In this document: positions 9,845 through 21,037 of the stretch, piece after piece | Numbering within the stretch: the stretch's first letter is position 1 | How the letters are laid out: the number at the start of each line of letters is the position of its first letter | NCBI RefSeq assembly: GCF_000417875.1 | Contig: NW_006920886.1 | Coordinates: forward strand, 34,410 to 89,536 | DNA length: 55,127 bases | Direction: 5' to 3' | Source of the DNA: Pseudozyma flocculosa PF-1 | Taxonomy: Eukaryota > Basidiomycota > Ustilaginomycetes > Ustilaginales > Ustilaginaceae | Notes under the pieces: generated by a model | Seen by the model: only the letters and a program-made list of their open reading frames with translations | What the model was told of the DNA's origin: nothing | Databases searched by the model: none | Translations under genes and position numbers: made by a program

Positions 9845-12349
9845 TTAGAGGACGGCAGCGACGTCGTGGCCCGGTTCGAGGTAGCCCAGGCTCAGGCCCT
9901 CGACCGAATCGCCGGTCTGGGCGTAGAAGCGGTCGAGCTTGCCTCCGTGGCCGGCGAATGCGTCGATATCAAAGCCCCACACGACAGCCATGCCCATCTT
10001 GAGGTGGAAGGTGATGTGGCAGTGGAGCGGAAAGACGCCCGCGTTGCTGGCAGACACCTTGTACCGGAGCACGGACCAGCCTCCGTCGTTGTCCTGCGGC
10101 GAGGATACGGTCTGGTTGAGGTAGGCCGCGCCCGGAGACGGGTAGACGGACGTCGTGTCGCGCGGGATCGGATCGCTGTACGCCCCTCTGCCCCCCTGCG
10201 CCGCCGAGGAGGCGAGGGCAGAGGCGTAGGCGGCAAAGGAAAACGTGCCGGACCGGGTGAGGCGCGTCCAGTGCTTGGACGCGTGCATGTGCCACGGATG
10301 CACCTCGACGTTGGACGAGATGTTCGACGGCCGGTTGATGATGATGATGTCGATGACCTCGCCCGGCTGCGCGAGGTAGACGCCCGCCACGTCGTCGAAC
10401 CCCTGGCTCCACCTGTACCGCTCCATGGTGGCCGCCACGTCCCTTGCATCCGAGGCGTGGAGGAGGCGGTGCGCCTCGTCGTCGACGTGTGCGGCATCGC
10501 GGGACCGCGACAGCGAAGGTCGGGGCACCTTGCCCGTGTACAGGTTCACGAGGTAGGGCACGGGCGTCGAGCGCTCTTCGTCGTACGCCCGGCCGTTTTC
10601 CCACCACTGCACCGCCTTGGACGCCGGAGAGACGAGGTGCTGCTGCGCATTGATAATCACCGTCCGCGTCACGGCCGAGTCGGGCGGGCAGGGTGCGGCG
10701 TGGCCCCGCAGCGGAGAAAGGCGGTCCAGGATCCACCCGACCTTCTCCTTTGGCAGCAGCGTGGCGTTGGCGGTGATCGAGGCGGGCGGAGACGCCTTGC
10801 CGACCGTCGCATCGTTGGCCGAGGACGATGTCGAGGCCGAGGAGAGGCGCGCGTCGTTGCCGTCCTGGCTGTCGTCGTCGACGTACACGAGCCGCGCCCA
10901 GCCGGACGGACCGGTGCGCCATCTCGACTCCATCCTGATCCAGTAGACGCCCGCCGTGGCGTCGCGCTCGACCTCGTCGCGCCGCTTGGCGCGGAAGAGC
11001 CACGAGTAGCGCTGCCCTGGCGCCACCTCGACGTACTCGGTCGGCGCGGGCGAGAGGTAGCTCCCGTCGGCCTCGATCAGCTCGAGCCGGTTGGCCTCGA
11101 CCGTGTGGTTGAGGATGCCGAGCGAGATGTACATGAGCGTCTGCGAGCCGATCAGCCGGAAGCGGTAGGTCTTGCCGTACTGCACCCGGATCTCTGGGTA
11201 GTCGCACAGCGGCTTGGTCGCGTCCGACGGCGACGACGTGGGGCACTGGAGCGAGCGGGCCGCGAGGGCCGTGGCGTTGCACTCGCCCCTCTGGCGGCCG
11301 TTGACGAGCAGGCTCTGCGGGTTGCCCGGCCACACAAACGGGTTGGCCGCCAGACCGGCCGAGATGTTGGCGGGGCTCGTCATCCTCCAGTAGTCGCCGA
11401 GCGCCAGGATGCGATCCTGGTGGTACTTGTACGGTGCGCCCGGAGCGCTCTTTCCGTGGCGACGCTGCAGGTCCTCGTCGCCCCAGGTGATGCTCGGTGT
11501 CGCCTTGCCGCCAGCCTTGGCCTTGGGTCCGGCCGGCTTGGCTTCGGCCGCCGATGGCGCGTCCTCGATGATCAGGGCGCCGTACGCCGTCATGCTGCCC
11601 AGCTCGACGTGGGTGTGGTACATGTAGGTGCCCGGCTCGCGCTCGTCGAGGCGGATGTCGTACTCGAACGACTTGCCCGGCTCGATGGTCCACTGCGAGA
11701 TCATGGGCGTGCCGTCCGAAGCCGGGTTGAGCCGCATCGAGAGGCCGTGCCAGTGCATCGTCGTCGGCTCGCTGGGGTGGACGTTGGTGCTGTCGTCGTC
11801 GCGCCGGCCCGTCACAAGGCAGGGATCCAGTCGGTCAGAAATGTCTTCACCGCACGTGGGAATCGACGGGTCGCGAGAATGCCGGCGCAGGGACAAGGGG
11901 AAGGAGGAAAGGGGGACGTACACATTGATAAGGACGCGCTCGCCGGCCCGCACGCGGATCGTCGGTCCGGGCGTGGTGCCGTTGATGACGGGCGCGTCAG
12001 ACATGGGGTTGCAGTCGGACCACACCGTCTTGCTGCCGACCTCGAGCTTGAAGCGTCGGATCGGGCGGGGTGCGTCAAAGTCGTAGCCATCGCCGTCGCC
12101 GTCGTCGTCGTCGTCGGCGCCGCCTTTGCCGTTGCCGCTGACCTTGTTCACGGCATGACCGTTGCTCTGCGGCTGACGCTGCTTTGGATGGGCGGCATCG
12201 GCACGACGAAGGATGGCCCTTGACGGGTGCGGCGATGCGTTGGCCAGGCTCGACGCCAAGAGGGGGACGAGGACGAGGATGTGTATGAGGGAGAGGAAGA
12301 GGAGCGCGCGCGGGCCTCGCCGGGCAAGAGGCGGTTGGGGACGCGACAT
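9845..12349 (-). CDS. Multicopper oxidase (laccase/ascorbate-oxidase family)
   Basis: Two exons, complement(9845..11789, 11922..12349), give about 790 residues. The GTACGT donor and CAG acceptor splice in phase and remove a segment that would otherwise interrupt the first cupredoxin domain. All four copper motifs are present: HWHG (~155-158), HTH (~201-203), HPWHMH, and HCHITFH beginning at ~732. The residue ten after the type-1 Cys is Met, so a methionine axial ligand is expected. The substrate cannot be read from sequence; phenolics, ascorbate-like compounds or iron are possible. An N-terminal hydrophobic segment (~15-35) preceded by Arg looks like a signal peptide or signal anchor, followed by an Asp-rich linker, so the enzyme should be secreted or face the lumen. 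No C-terminal membrane helix of the Fet3 kind is seen. An in-frame ATG 54 bases upstream is a less likely start because it precedes the signal. Confidence 0.93.
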   Translation of the reverse strand: MSRPQPPLARRGPRALLFLSLIHILVLVPLLASSLANASPHPSRAILRRADAAHPKQRQPQSNGHAVNKVSGNGKGGADDDDDGDGDGYDFDAPRPIRRFKLEVGSKTVWSDCNPMSDAPVINGTTPGPTIRVRAGERVLINVYVPLSSFPLSLRRHSRDPSIPTCGEDISDRLDPCLVTGRRDDDSTNVHPSEPTTMHWHGLSMRLNPASDGTPMISQWTIEPGKSFEYDIRLDEREPGTYMYHTHVELGSMTAYGALIIEDAPSAAEAKPAGPKAKAGGKATPSITWGDEDLQRRHGKSAPGAPYKYHQDRILALGDYWRMTSPANISAGLAANPFVWPGNPQSLLVNGRQRGECNATALAARSLQCPTSSPSDATKPLCDYPEIRVQYGKTYRFRLIGSQTLMYISLGILNHTVEANRLELIEADGSYLSPAPTEYVEVAPGQRYSWLFRAKRRDEVERDATAGVYWIRMESRWRTGPSGWARLVYVDDDSQDGNDARLSSASTSSSANDATVGKASPPASITANATLLPKEKVGWILDRLSPLRGHAAPCPPDSAVTRTVIINAQQHLVSPASKAVQWWENGRAYDEERSTPVPYLVNLYTGKVPRPSLSRSRDAAHVDDEAHRLLHASDARDVAATMERYRWSQGFDDVAGVYLAQPGEVIDIIIINRPSNISSNVEVHPWHMHASKHWTRLTRSGTFSFAAYASALASSAAQGGRGAYSDPIPRDTTSVYPSPGAAYLNQTVSSPQDNDGGWSVLRYKVSASNAGVFPLHCHITFHLKMGMAVVWGFDIDAFAGHGGKLDRFYAQTGDSVEGLSLGYLEPGHDVAAVL

Positions 12350-12524
12350 GGCGTCGGGTGGTGACGACGGTGATGATGGGGCGTTGGCCCTGTCCGTTAC
12401 CACGCTCCGTCCGCCCCACTTTATACACCTGAACTTCGCCCCGCGCTCGGGCGCAGCGCCGGGACCTCGATTCCGTCGCGGAGCGGGTCAGTTGGTGGTG
12501 GTGGGTGTCAAAGGCGAAATGGGC

Positions 12525-12563
<39 letters not shown>
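12525..12563. repeat. GCA trinucleotide microsatellite, 13 units
   Basis: Thirteen perfect GCA units lie about 175 bases upstream of the oxidase start codon. The translated runs on either strand (poly-Ala, poly-Cys) are artefacts of the repeat. Confidence 0.95.
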
Positions 12564-12564
<1 letters not shown>

Positions 12565-12979
12565 GCCCCCACTCCCGACGTCGACTTCGGAAGAAAGGTG
12601 GGTCGGTCAGGGGCCCACGCTGGCTTGCCCCTTTTGGCCGAATATCGGCCCTAAGCAGGCACCGCCTCTCCTCCCAGGCGGCGGCTCTCATCCCCCTTGA
12701 GACAGGCTAAAAATCACCGCAATAAACAATAAAATTATTGAGATTTTTTCACGCATGCTTGCTGTCTCTTCGGCTGCCTCCTTTGCTGCTTGCCGCTTGC
12801 TGCTTGCTGCTGCTGCTGCGACATCGGCGTCGTTGCCGATTCGTGCCTTGTTCGGCCCACGTTCGGAGAGCATGTTCCGGTATAGCAGCCCGTCGAGCGT
12901 CTGCTGTAGGACGGATCGGCCGGGTGGGAGGGGGTCGAAAGCATGAGGGTGAGCGGTATTGCCTCAAACGTACATAACG

Positions 12980-13005
12980 CCCCCCCCCCCTCCCCCCCCC
13001 CCCCC
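12980..13005. repeat. C homopolymer pair (C11-T-C14)
   Basis: Eleven C, one T, then fourteen C. Such a run is prone to length error in assembly and on the other strand is a long G tract. Confidence 0.95.
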
Positions 13006-14103
13006 ACTCTGGACTCAACAGGATTTAGCTCCGTCGCCACCGTTTCGTGACGACCAGGCGTACGTACGATGGCCCGCGCGGGGCAGCAGACGGATCGTCG
13101 TTCCGAGCTGGGCTGGGTTGGGTTCGACTCGACTCGACTCGATGGTACGCTAGACGCGGTCGGACTCCCACTGCGCGTGTGTGCCTCAGCGAGCGGGCGG
13201 TGGCTGGACATCGTCCTCGATACGGCCTTGGGAGGATTTAAACCAGGCAGCGAGCGAGACGCGTGTGCGACAATACACGATGGCGGACCATGCTGTTTGT
13301 TGCTGTGCCGGTGCGCACGCCGGCTCTATCTCGGTGGCCGATGCCGGCATTGTCTGATATTGTGTGCGAGCTGCCGCGCGTGCCACTGGCCCCCGGAAAC
13401 GTCTCGTGACGACGCCTCCGACCGTACCGCGCTGAGCCTGCACGCCGTCAATGACTCGCCGAGATGTGCTCCCACGCTGTCTCGACGAACATCGAGAGAG
13501 CGGCAGGATTGGATCCGATTCCCTCGTCTTGGACGGGCAGGCTCACTCGACGCCCCAACATGCCGAGTTTGTCAGCTTCGTCTTGGCTGCGCCGTCTTGG
13601 CTGCGCCGCCCTCGCTTGCCCTCGAGGCGGTCACGGTTCATTCGAGCCGCCATTGGCGCACGAGCCGCGCCCACTAACGAGCCAGGGGCAGGTGTCAGTG
13701 TTGGCGACCTCCGGCCGCATCGCCGATCTGTCAACGAGGGCGAGGAAACGGCGGGTGGGTTAGGATGAAGGTCTGTCGTCTTCTGAGTCGACGATAGTCT
13801 ATGCTTTGGCATTCTGGGCAATGCGACGACGGTGTGCAGGGGGACGCGGATAGTACAGGATGGAACCGAGATGGGTGGGTCCGATCGACAAGGCATGAGA
13901 GGTGGTAGGGCATCGGTGGTATGATACGGCGCGGGCGCGGTTGGTAGTCAGTCCAGTGTCGGGTCGAGCAGATCGTGGCCGGGCGTTGTGGGTGGCGAGT
14001 TGCGGAGGCCCGAGGAGGGAGAGTAGTGGGGCGAGCTTTGCCCGCAGTCTGCGTCGCCGTGACCGAGGCACGCAGGCGGTCGCTGTTCGGAGAGCGTCGA
14101 CGT

Positions 14104-15292
14104 TCACACCCTCTCTGCGCCCATGAGGCGCATGGCCGTCTCAAAGGCGAAGAGGGCGGCGGCGTTGGTGGGAAAGGCGCGGAGGAAGCAGGGGAGGAAG
14201 CCCGTGTAGAACATGCGCGCCCTGCGCAGCGGCGACGCCTGCGGGCCGGCCGACTGCCAGACCGAGGTAAAGGCGGAGCGGATCGTGGGGAACTTGGGCG
14301 ACTGGAGCGAGTCGGCCATCATCCGGTTCTTGATAATGTCGGCCGGAAAGGCCGTCAGCCAGAAGAGCTCGGCCGCCAGTCCGCCAGAGAGGAAGGTGAC
14401 GGCGCCCGGCGAGAGCTCGTACTTTGTCCCCTTGAGCGAGCCCAGTTGTCTGTGCGAGGGCGTGATTGGTGGTGTTGGAAAGGGAGTGGTCAGCGAGGTG
14501 GTCTTTCCCCCCCTTTGCTCATGCTTCATCTGCCGCACTCGGCGGACAGCAGCACGCCACTCACTGCTGCAACACCTCGTAGCTTCCAAACATGACGGCG
14601 AAGCTGCTGCGGAAGAGGAGCGTGGCGGGCAGAGCGTGCCAGAGGCCCGTGATGCCGTGCTTTGCGACAATCTGGCGGACGCAGTCGATGGGGCCCGAGT
14701 ACTCGCGCTTGACGGCGTCGGTGGCTGCGGCAGCGACGGCAGACGTTGCGCCCCTGCCGGGGAGGTGGACCTCGACGCGCTGGAACTGCATCTGCAGCTT
14801 TGCCTTTATGAGTTCGACGGGGGTGGTGACGAGGCTGTTTGTCCAGCCTGCCATGAGGCCGGCGAGGGCGTGGTAGCGCACGGGCAGCCGCTTGTCGTCT
14901 TCCTTTGAGCCCGAGAGGCGGGCAAAGAGCCTGCGGTAGTTGTGCAGGCTTCCGAGGAGGACCGAGTCTGTGATGGCCCACCCAAAGGCGGGAGGGGTGG
15001 CGCCCTTGTAGAGGCCAAGCAGGGACTCCTTGCGCGCCAGCTGGAGGAAGCAGTCGAGCGGGCCGCGGTAGGTCCCAAAGGGGCTGCACTGCATGCGGAT
15101 TTTGATCGTGTCGAATGGATGCCCTACGGCCAGCTTCGTCAGACCCGAGACGGTGCCTCCGACGAAGCCCTTGAGCGAGGTGCCCGACTCGGACTGGCGT
15201 GGCCGGGTCGATTCCGACGGCGTGGGAGCGGGCACGGGCGGCGGTATGGATGCCGAGGCCGCCTCGGCCACACCCCGAGACTGGGGCGCCAT
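14104..15292 (-). CDS. Mitochondrial carrier family (SLC25) protein
   Basis: Inner-membrane solute carrier with three repeats of about 100 residues. Two exons, complement(14104..14449, 14565..15292), join in phase (GTGAGT donor) to give about 357 residues. Each repeat shows the PX[DE]XX[KR] signature: GHPFDTIKIRMQ (~57-68), TPVELIKAKLQ (~157-167), and FPADIIKNRMM near 277. The first ~38 residues form a Pro/Ser-rich leader, longer than usual. The second repeat's Glu in place of Asp is shared by several basic amino acid and carnitine carriers, and the set of motifs recalls the Crc1/Ort1 group. Substrate is therefore only suggested: carnitine/acylcarnitine or a basic amino acid. It diverges from ALG10. 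Confidence 0.92.
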
Positions 15293-15868
15293 GATGTGGG
15301 GGTCAGACAGACGCTAGGGGGAGAAGAGCCAGAGGAGAGGCGGGAGAGGGCCGACGGGATGGCCAGCTTGGATGATTTTGTCGGTTGGTTGGTTGGTGGT
15401 GATGGATCAAGAGGACGGCAGGCTATCTATCATCAGCAGGCCTCGGGCTGGCCCCGTTCCTCGACGAGAAGAACGCAAGAGGTCAGCCAGCCCCGTCTGG
15501 CCTGCCTCTATCTGGGCCCTGGCTGCTCCACATGCCGCCTGCGCATTACGCCCGCCCCGCAGGAGCCGCCGGAAGTCGGCTTTGCTTGAGCTGGCCTGGC
15601 CTGCTCGCAGCCTGACCTCGCCTCGTCCCGACCCGACGCTCGGGCCTTGCCTCGAGGCTCGCCGGTCCGACTAGATCCAAGGCCGGGATGGTTTGCCAAC
15701 CAGCCTTGTTGGCCCTCCACCGCCTCTACCACCCCACCATCACCATCACCGCCTCTGGCTACTACAGCAGCGTCAGTCCCGTTGCTGGCACTGCTGCCGC
15801 CGCCGCTGTATCGACCAGCCCTCGGACCGATCCGCGATCTCGCTAGCACGAGGGGCGACGAGTGCGCC
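15293..15868. promoter_or_regulatory. Divergent promoter spacer, carrier / ALG10
   Basis: Both flanking genes start away from this 576-bp spacer, so it carries both promoters. The frame preceding the chosen ALG10 ATG stays open for 74 codons, but that part is Pro/Ala-rich and lacks family similarity. No clear regulatory motif is visible. Confidence 0.5.
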
Positions 15869-18108
15869 ATGTCGTCGCCGTCGTCGCCGTCGTCGCTGCT
15901 GCTGCTGCCCCGCCTCGACGCCGGCAACGTGCTGGCCGTCGCGTTTGCGCTCGGCTCGGCCCTGGTCGCCGATACCATCAACCGGCACGTCCCGCTGCCC
16001 TACATTGACGAAATCTTCCACGCCCCGCAGGCGACGCGGTTCTGCGTGGGCGACTACGGCTCCTACGACGCCAAGCTCACCACGCCGCCGGGCCTCTATC
16101 TCGTCTCGCTTGCCTTTGGCCGCATACTGCCCCTCTTTGACTGCACCGACCTGCGCTTCCTCCGCGCAACCAACCTCGTTCTGCTCGTATGCCTGCCCCA
16201 CCTCCTGGCCGCCATCGTGGAGTCGTACGAGGATCAGAGGGAGAAGAGGGCGATACAGCTCGATACCCACCGGCTGCAGCGCCAGGGCGGACCTGGAGCG
16301 GCCGTCGAGCTGCCTCCGGGCTATTCGGAACGGCCCATCGACGGCGCGAGATCGACGGTGGCAATGACGGATGCGCCGGCAGACCCTCCTCCATCCCTCC
16401 CTCGCTCGATCCACGCCCGCTCAAAGAGGGCAGGCATCTCGCGTGAGACGGTACGGGCCATCCAGGAACAGGCCAAGCGCCAAGCAGCCGCACGCGCCGC
16501 TGCGCACGGAGACGGCGAAGGCGAAGTACCCGCATCGGTAGAGGCTGCGGGTCCAACAACGGGCGTGACGACGACATCGACGGTGACGAATCCGTCACCA
16601 GCCCATGCCTCGTCCCCGCCGCGGCCGCGCGACTCGGTGCCCGGCTCGCTGCAATCCATCTACAGCTCGAGCGCAGTGCAGCGCAAGCTGCGACGGCAAC
16701 GAGGCGACGCATGGCGCACGTCGCTGGGCCACACCGTCGCCCTGCTGCCGCCGCTGTGGTTCTTCGGCTTCCTCTACTACACCGACGTCGGCAGCGTCTT
16801 TTTCATCCTGGCCACGCTGCTCTGCGTCCAGAGGCAGCGGCGGTGGGCGGCGGCGACGCTGGGCGCCGTCTCGCTCCTGTTCCGCCAGACCAACGTCGTC
16901 TGGCTCGTCTATATCGTCGCATCGTCGCTCCTGTCGGACCTCTCGCGCGCCTTTCCGGCGCTGCACGATCCACTCGCCAGCCAGGCGGGCCTAGCGGATC
17001 TGGGCCGCAGCGTCGCCTCGGTGGTGGGCATCCTCGGCGATCGGCGCAACGGCGGGCGGCTGGCGTCGCTGCTGCTCCGCAACGTCGCGCCCTTCGTGCC
17101 CGTGCTTGCGGGCGTGGCGTGGTTCGTGCGGTGGAACGGCTCCATCGTCCTCGGCGACCAGTCCAACCACCAGGCAGGCGTGCACGTCCCGCAGCTCTTG
17201 TACTTTCTCCTCTTTGCCACGGTGTTTGGCTGGCCGGCCATCCTCGCCGCGCAGCCTCTGTCGTCGTCGTCGCGGCGGCGGCAGGAGGGGGAGGAGGAGA
17301 GGAAGGCACCGGGTCTCACGAACGCACTGTCCTCCCTCGTCGATTCGGTCGCAGTGCTGACAAGACGGACCGTGCGCCACATGCTCGGCTCTGCCTCTGC
17401 CGTCGCGACGACGGGGGTGCTGTGCTGGGCGATCAAGGAGGCCGTGGGGCGGTATACGATCGAGCACCCATTCCTGCTGGCCGACAACCGGCACTACACC
17501 TTCTACCTCTGGCGCAAGGTGTGGCGACGCCACGAGGCGGTCCGCTTCGCCCTGGTACCCGTCTACCTCGTCTGCGCGAGGATGTGGTGGAACGCCCTCG
17601 GTACGTTCTGCCTCCCCGCTCTTCGTGGCGCTCGCCTCGCCTCGCCTCGCCTCGCCTCGTGGAGTTCCCATCCTTGACTGACCAGCACCCTCCTCCTTGG
17701 AATCAAGCAGGTCAAACAACAACGCTCCTCCACCAACTCGGCCTCATACTCGCAACGAGCCTCACACTGATCCCCTCGCCGCTCATCGAGCCGCGATACT
17801 TTCTCGTGCCCTACATCCTGCTGCGTCTTCAAACCATCGCAAGCGAGGACCACCTCCCTCCTCCTCCTTCCTCCTCCCCCTCGTCGTCGTCGTCCTCGAC
17901 GGTGCAGCCCCACGACAACGATGGCGGGAGGGTGGTGGTGGTGGTGGTGGTGAAGAGGAAGACGGTGCTACTCGCCCTCGAAGCGATGCTGGCGCTGGGC
18001 ATCAACGTCGTGACGGTATGGATCTTTCTCTCCCGCCCGTTTTCGTGGGACGCTGATGCTGTCGATTCGTCGCGCGGCGAGACGAGAGTGATGCGATTCA
18101 TGTGGTAG
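15869..18108 (+). CDS. ALG10: Dolichyl-P-Glc alpha-1,2-glucosyltransferase ALG10
   Basis: ALG10 adds the third, terminal glucose to the dolichol-linked oligosaccharide in the ER lumen, the signal for efficient transfer by oligosaccharyltransferase. Exons 15869-17600 and 17711-18108 join in phase to about 709 residues. Family hallmarks are visible: PYIDEIFHAPQA (~44-55) in the first luminal loop, the KLTTPPGLYL segment (~69-78), FRQTNVVW, the EHPFLLADNRHYTFY block, and a C-terminal EPRYFLVPY helix. Multiple hydrophobic segments fit a polytopic ER protein. Fungal ALG10 is usually 450-550 residues. The excess comes from a disordered, Ser/Ala/Arg-rich insert at ~119-285 and a Ser/Val-rich insert near the C terminus. 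An in-frame ATG lies 222 bases upstream; the chosen one precedes the first membrane helix. Confidence 0.95.
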
Positions 18109-18333
18109 CCTCCTTCTCCATCCTCCAGGTTTGTGGACGGAGCGGAATGCGGATGGATCCAGACGGTGGCCGAGGCAACATGGGACCATCCATCGATGGA
18201 GCATTACAGTATACGCGACTTGACCGACCGACTGGACCGAGTTGGGTGTGTGAACAGCAAGATGAGTGGGAAAAGCAGAGGGATATGCATGCAAACGGAA
18301 CCGGGCACCGATCCAACCCACCCATCCTACTCC

Positions 18334-21037
18334 TCACTCCTCGTCCTCGTCGTCCTCATCCTCGTCCTCATCATTTCTCTTCTTCCACCTCCTCCTCTCG
18401 ACACCCTTGCCCATCCCACCGTTACGGTGCAACCAATCGCGAATGAGGTGGCGATCGACAATGTGGATATAATACTTTCCGCCTCCGTCGGCCCAGCTGA
18501 CGCAGCCGCTGGTATAGGTGCGTTCAATGACGCGCAGGATGGCCAGCGGCGACGAGAGCGTACGTTCCGTCAGACGGAAGTCGAGCGGCACAAAGGGCTT
18601 GAGCGATACCACCTGCGCCCCATCCGGTAGGTCGAGGAAGAGGAGAGAGAGGTTCTCGTTCGTCTTGGGTAGGAATGCGTAGCTGTTCCAGAGAAGCGAG
18701 CGAGGAGAGAGAGAAGAGAGGAGAGGAGAGGAGAGGAGAGGAGAGGAGAGTCAAAGGGGCAAGCGTTGAGCAACGCGATTGATCGAGAAACGCGACAGAG
18801 TCAGGGCAAACCGCACAACGTCACCACCACGACAAAACAGGACCATCGACGACGACGACGACGACGACTCACTTGTTGACCAGCACGACGTCGGCCCGCC
18901 GGAGCACGTCGCGCACGCCCTCGTGCTCGCCAAAGTCGCCCTTCCACGCCTCGACGCGGTCGCCCCCCTTGAGCCCCCACAGCCGCCACCGCCGCTGGGC
19001 CTCTTGGATCTGGCGCTCGGCCAGGCCCGCGGGGACGGCCATCATCTCGCAGCCGTACGCCTCGGCGCCCGTCTGCAGGCTGGTCTGGATGAGCAGGTTG
19101 CCCACGCCGCTGCCCAGGTCGACAAACACCTTGCCCGGCCCGAGCCGCGTCAGCTGCGCAATCTCGGACATGAAGCGCGGCAGCAGCTCGCCGTAGACGT
19201 TGTCCGAAAACGCCTGGTACCGCCCCAGCTCCTCGACCCGCGGTCCCACGGTGCGCGCGTACACCTGGTCCTGCACCAGCCGCCACACGCCCTCGGGCAC
19301 ACCCGCCTTGCGGCCCATGGCGGCGATGTTGCGCGACAGCGCGCCCGACGCGCGCAGCCGCACCAGCTCGGCATTGAAGCGCGCCAGCGTGCGCAGGAAC
19401 AGCGGCCCATCGCGCCGGTTGCGCGCCTTGGCAAACGACCGCAGGATCGGATCCGGATCCGTCGCCGCGCCCGTCGTCGTGGCCGCCGTCGTGACACTGG
19501 CCGCCGTAGACGCCTGCGAGCTGGGCGGAGAGGCGGGAGCGGCAACGGGCGAGTCGAGGCCCGGCATCAGCGCCGCGTTGCCCAGGATGGCGGCCTTGAC
19601 CGGCGACAGCGAGGCGTGGCCCGATCCGTTGGCGTGGGTGGTGCCGTTGCGGTGCGGCAGCGACGAGGACGATGCCGACGCCGAGGGCGACACGGGCGCC
19701 GTGTGCGAGTGTCCGTTGGGCACCTTGCGCTCGGGGTCGGGTCCTGGGCTGTCGTCGTTGCGCGGCGTGCGAGGGGTTTCCGCGCCGTGGCCGTGGGCCC
19801 GCTCCTCGTCGTCCGCATGTCGCCCTGGGGCCGCCGGGTCGAGGTCGTCCCTCCGTTCCGCCTTGCCCACACCGCTGTCGATGAGGTCCGCCGACCGCGC
19901 GCGTGCCGTCCCGTTGGCCCCCTCGAGCCTGGCCCGGGTGGCCGCCATGGCCGCCGTGCCACCGGCGCCGCCGGGCAGGATCATGCCTGCGTTGCTCGAG
20001 ATCTCGAGGCTGTCGAGCGAGCCAAACAGCTTCTGCTGCTCCGGGGTGAGGTAGTTGCTGACAATCGTCTTGACTGCCATGAGCAGCTCGAGTAGCGGGT
20101 CGTACTCGTCGCGGTCGCGGGGCACGAGAAGGAGATACTCTTCGGACTGGCCGGGCGCCGGATACTCGAGCGTCGCCCTCGGGTTGTCGCCGAGGCCGTT
20201 GAAGAAGGGTCCAAAGCCCTTGATGGAGCTGGCCACGACGTCGCAGCTCTGGACGAGGGGGGGCGCATCGGCAAGCTCGGCCGGTGGCGAGTCGTAGTCG
20301 TCTGCCAGGATGTCGCGCGGGACAGAGTACGAAGGGGCGACGCCCTCGCGGCCCAGGACCTGGTAGCTGCCGCTCCCGCCGCCACCGGCAGCCGACGAGG
20401 CGAAGGGGTCGACGCTGCGGCGCTTTGAGGGCGTCGAGGGGGCACGACTCCCCCTAGCGCTGCCGCGCCTGGCTGACGATCCGAAGTCGAGGTCGTCATC
20501 GTCGTCGTCGTCGGAGCTGCTAAAGACTGCGGTGCGCTTCTTTTTGCGGCTCTTTGCGGTGGGTCGGTCGGAGGCGACGCTGGGAGCCCTGCTGGATTGC
20601 TTTGAGCGGTCGCGGCTGGCGGCGGAGGAGGATGTGCGCTTTGGCTTTGTGGGCGGGTTTGCCGCCTCGTAGGCCCTGCGCTTTTCGAGTTCGGCGGCGT
20701 GACGGTCCTCGAGGATGCGGCGCCGCTTGTCCTCGGAGAGTGCGTTGATGGGGCGGTAGCCGGAGATGGACTCGATCGAGTCTCGGTTGGCGGGGACTGC
20801 GGGCGATGCGGTGGCGGGTGGCGGGCGCACCAGCCTGCGAGTCGTTGTGACGACTACGCCGGGTGCGGGCGAGGTCTTTGGCTTCTTTCGAGGTGGGGGT
20901 GCGGAAGAGGTGGAAGAGGAGGCGCTGGCCGAGGTGGATCTGCTGGTGCTGGTGGTGGCGGTGGCGGCGGTGGCGACATTGTTGCTCTGAGCTGGAGCTG
21001 GTTTTGGCTTGCCGGAGGAGCCAAAGAAGTTGAGCAT
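18334..21037 (-). CDS. DOT1: Histone H3-K79 methyltransferase DOT1
   Basis: DOT1 methylates Lys79 of histone H3 in the nucleosome core and acts in silencing and checkpoint control. Two exons, complement(18334..18682, 18873..21037), give about 837 residues. The intron interrupts the VLVNN motif, and splicing restores it in phase. The SAM-binding core lies at ~600-800: GELLPRFMSEI, DLGSGVGN (~640-647), GCEMM, the VLVNN signature, VVSLKPF, then CVSWADGGGKYY, which matches the SW.. GG.YY pattern of fungal Dot1. The first ~500 residues are low-complexity, basic and Ser/Ala-rich, consistent with the nucleosome/DNA-binding extension of yeast Dot1. The C terminus is a Lys/Arg patch followed by an Asp/Glu run. 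The gene diverges from the CaMKI gene. Confidence 0.95.
18718..18750. repeat. GGAGA microsatellite in the DOT1 intron
   Basis: Tandem GGAGA units. On the coding strand they read TCTCC and lie about 35 bases upstream of the acceptor AG of the DOT1 intron. Confidence 0.9.

Larger units (their letters stand above)
12350..14103. other. Spacer without recognisable gene
   Basis: Upstream of the oxidase and downstream of the carrier gene. It contains a GCA13 microsatellite, a long C homopolymer pair, and two overlapping CGTACG palindromes at 13059-13068. The open frames are GC-driven and carry no domain. It should hold the oxidase promoter. Confidence 0.6.

Noticed and set aside
9866..12223. 785-codon plus-strand frame opposite the oxidase
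   Set aside because: Antisense shadow of the copper oxidase exon, rich in Arg and Val with no family motif.
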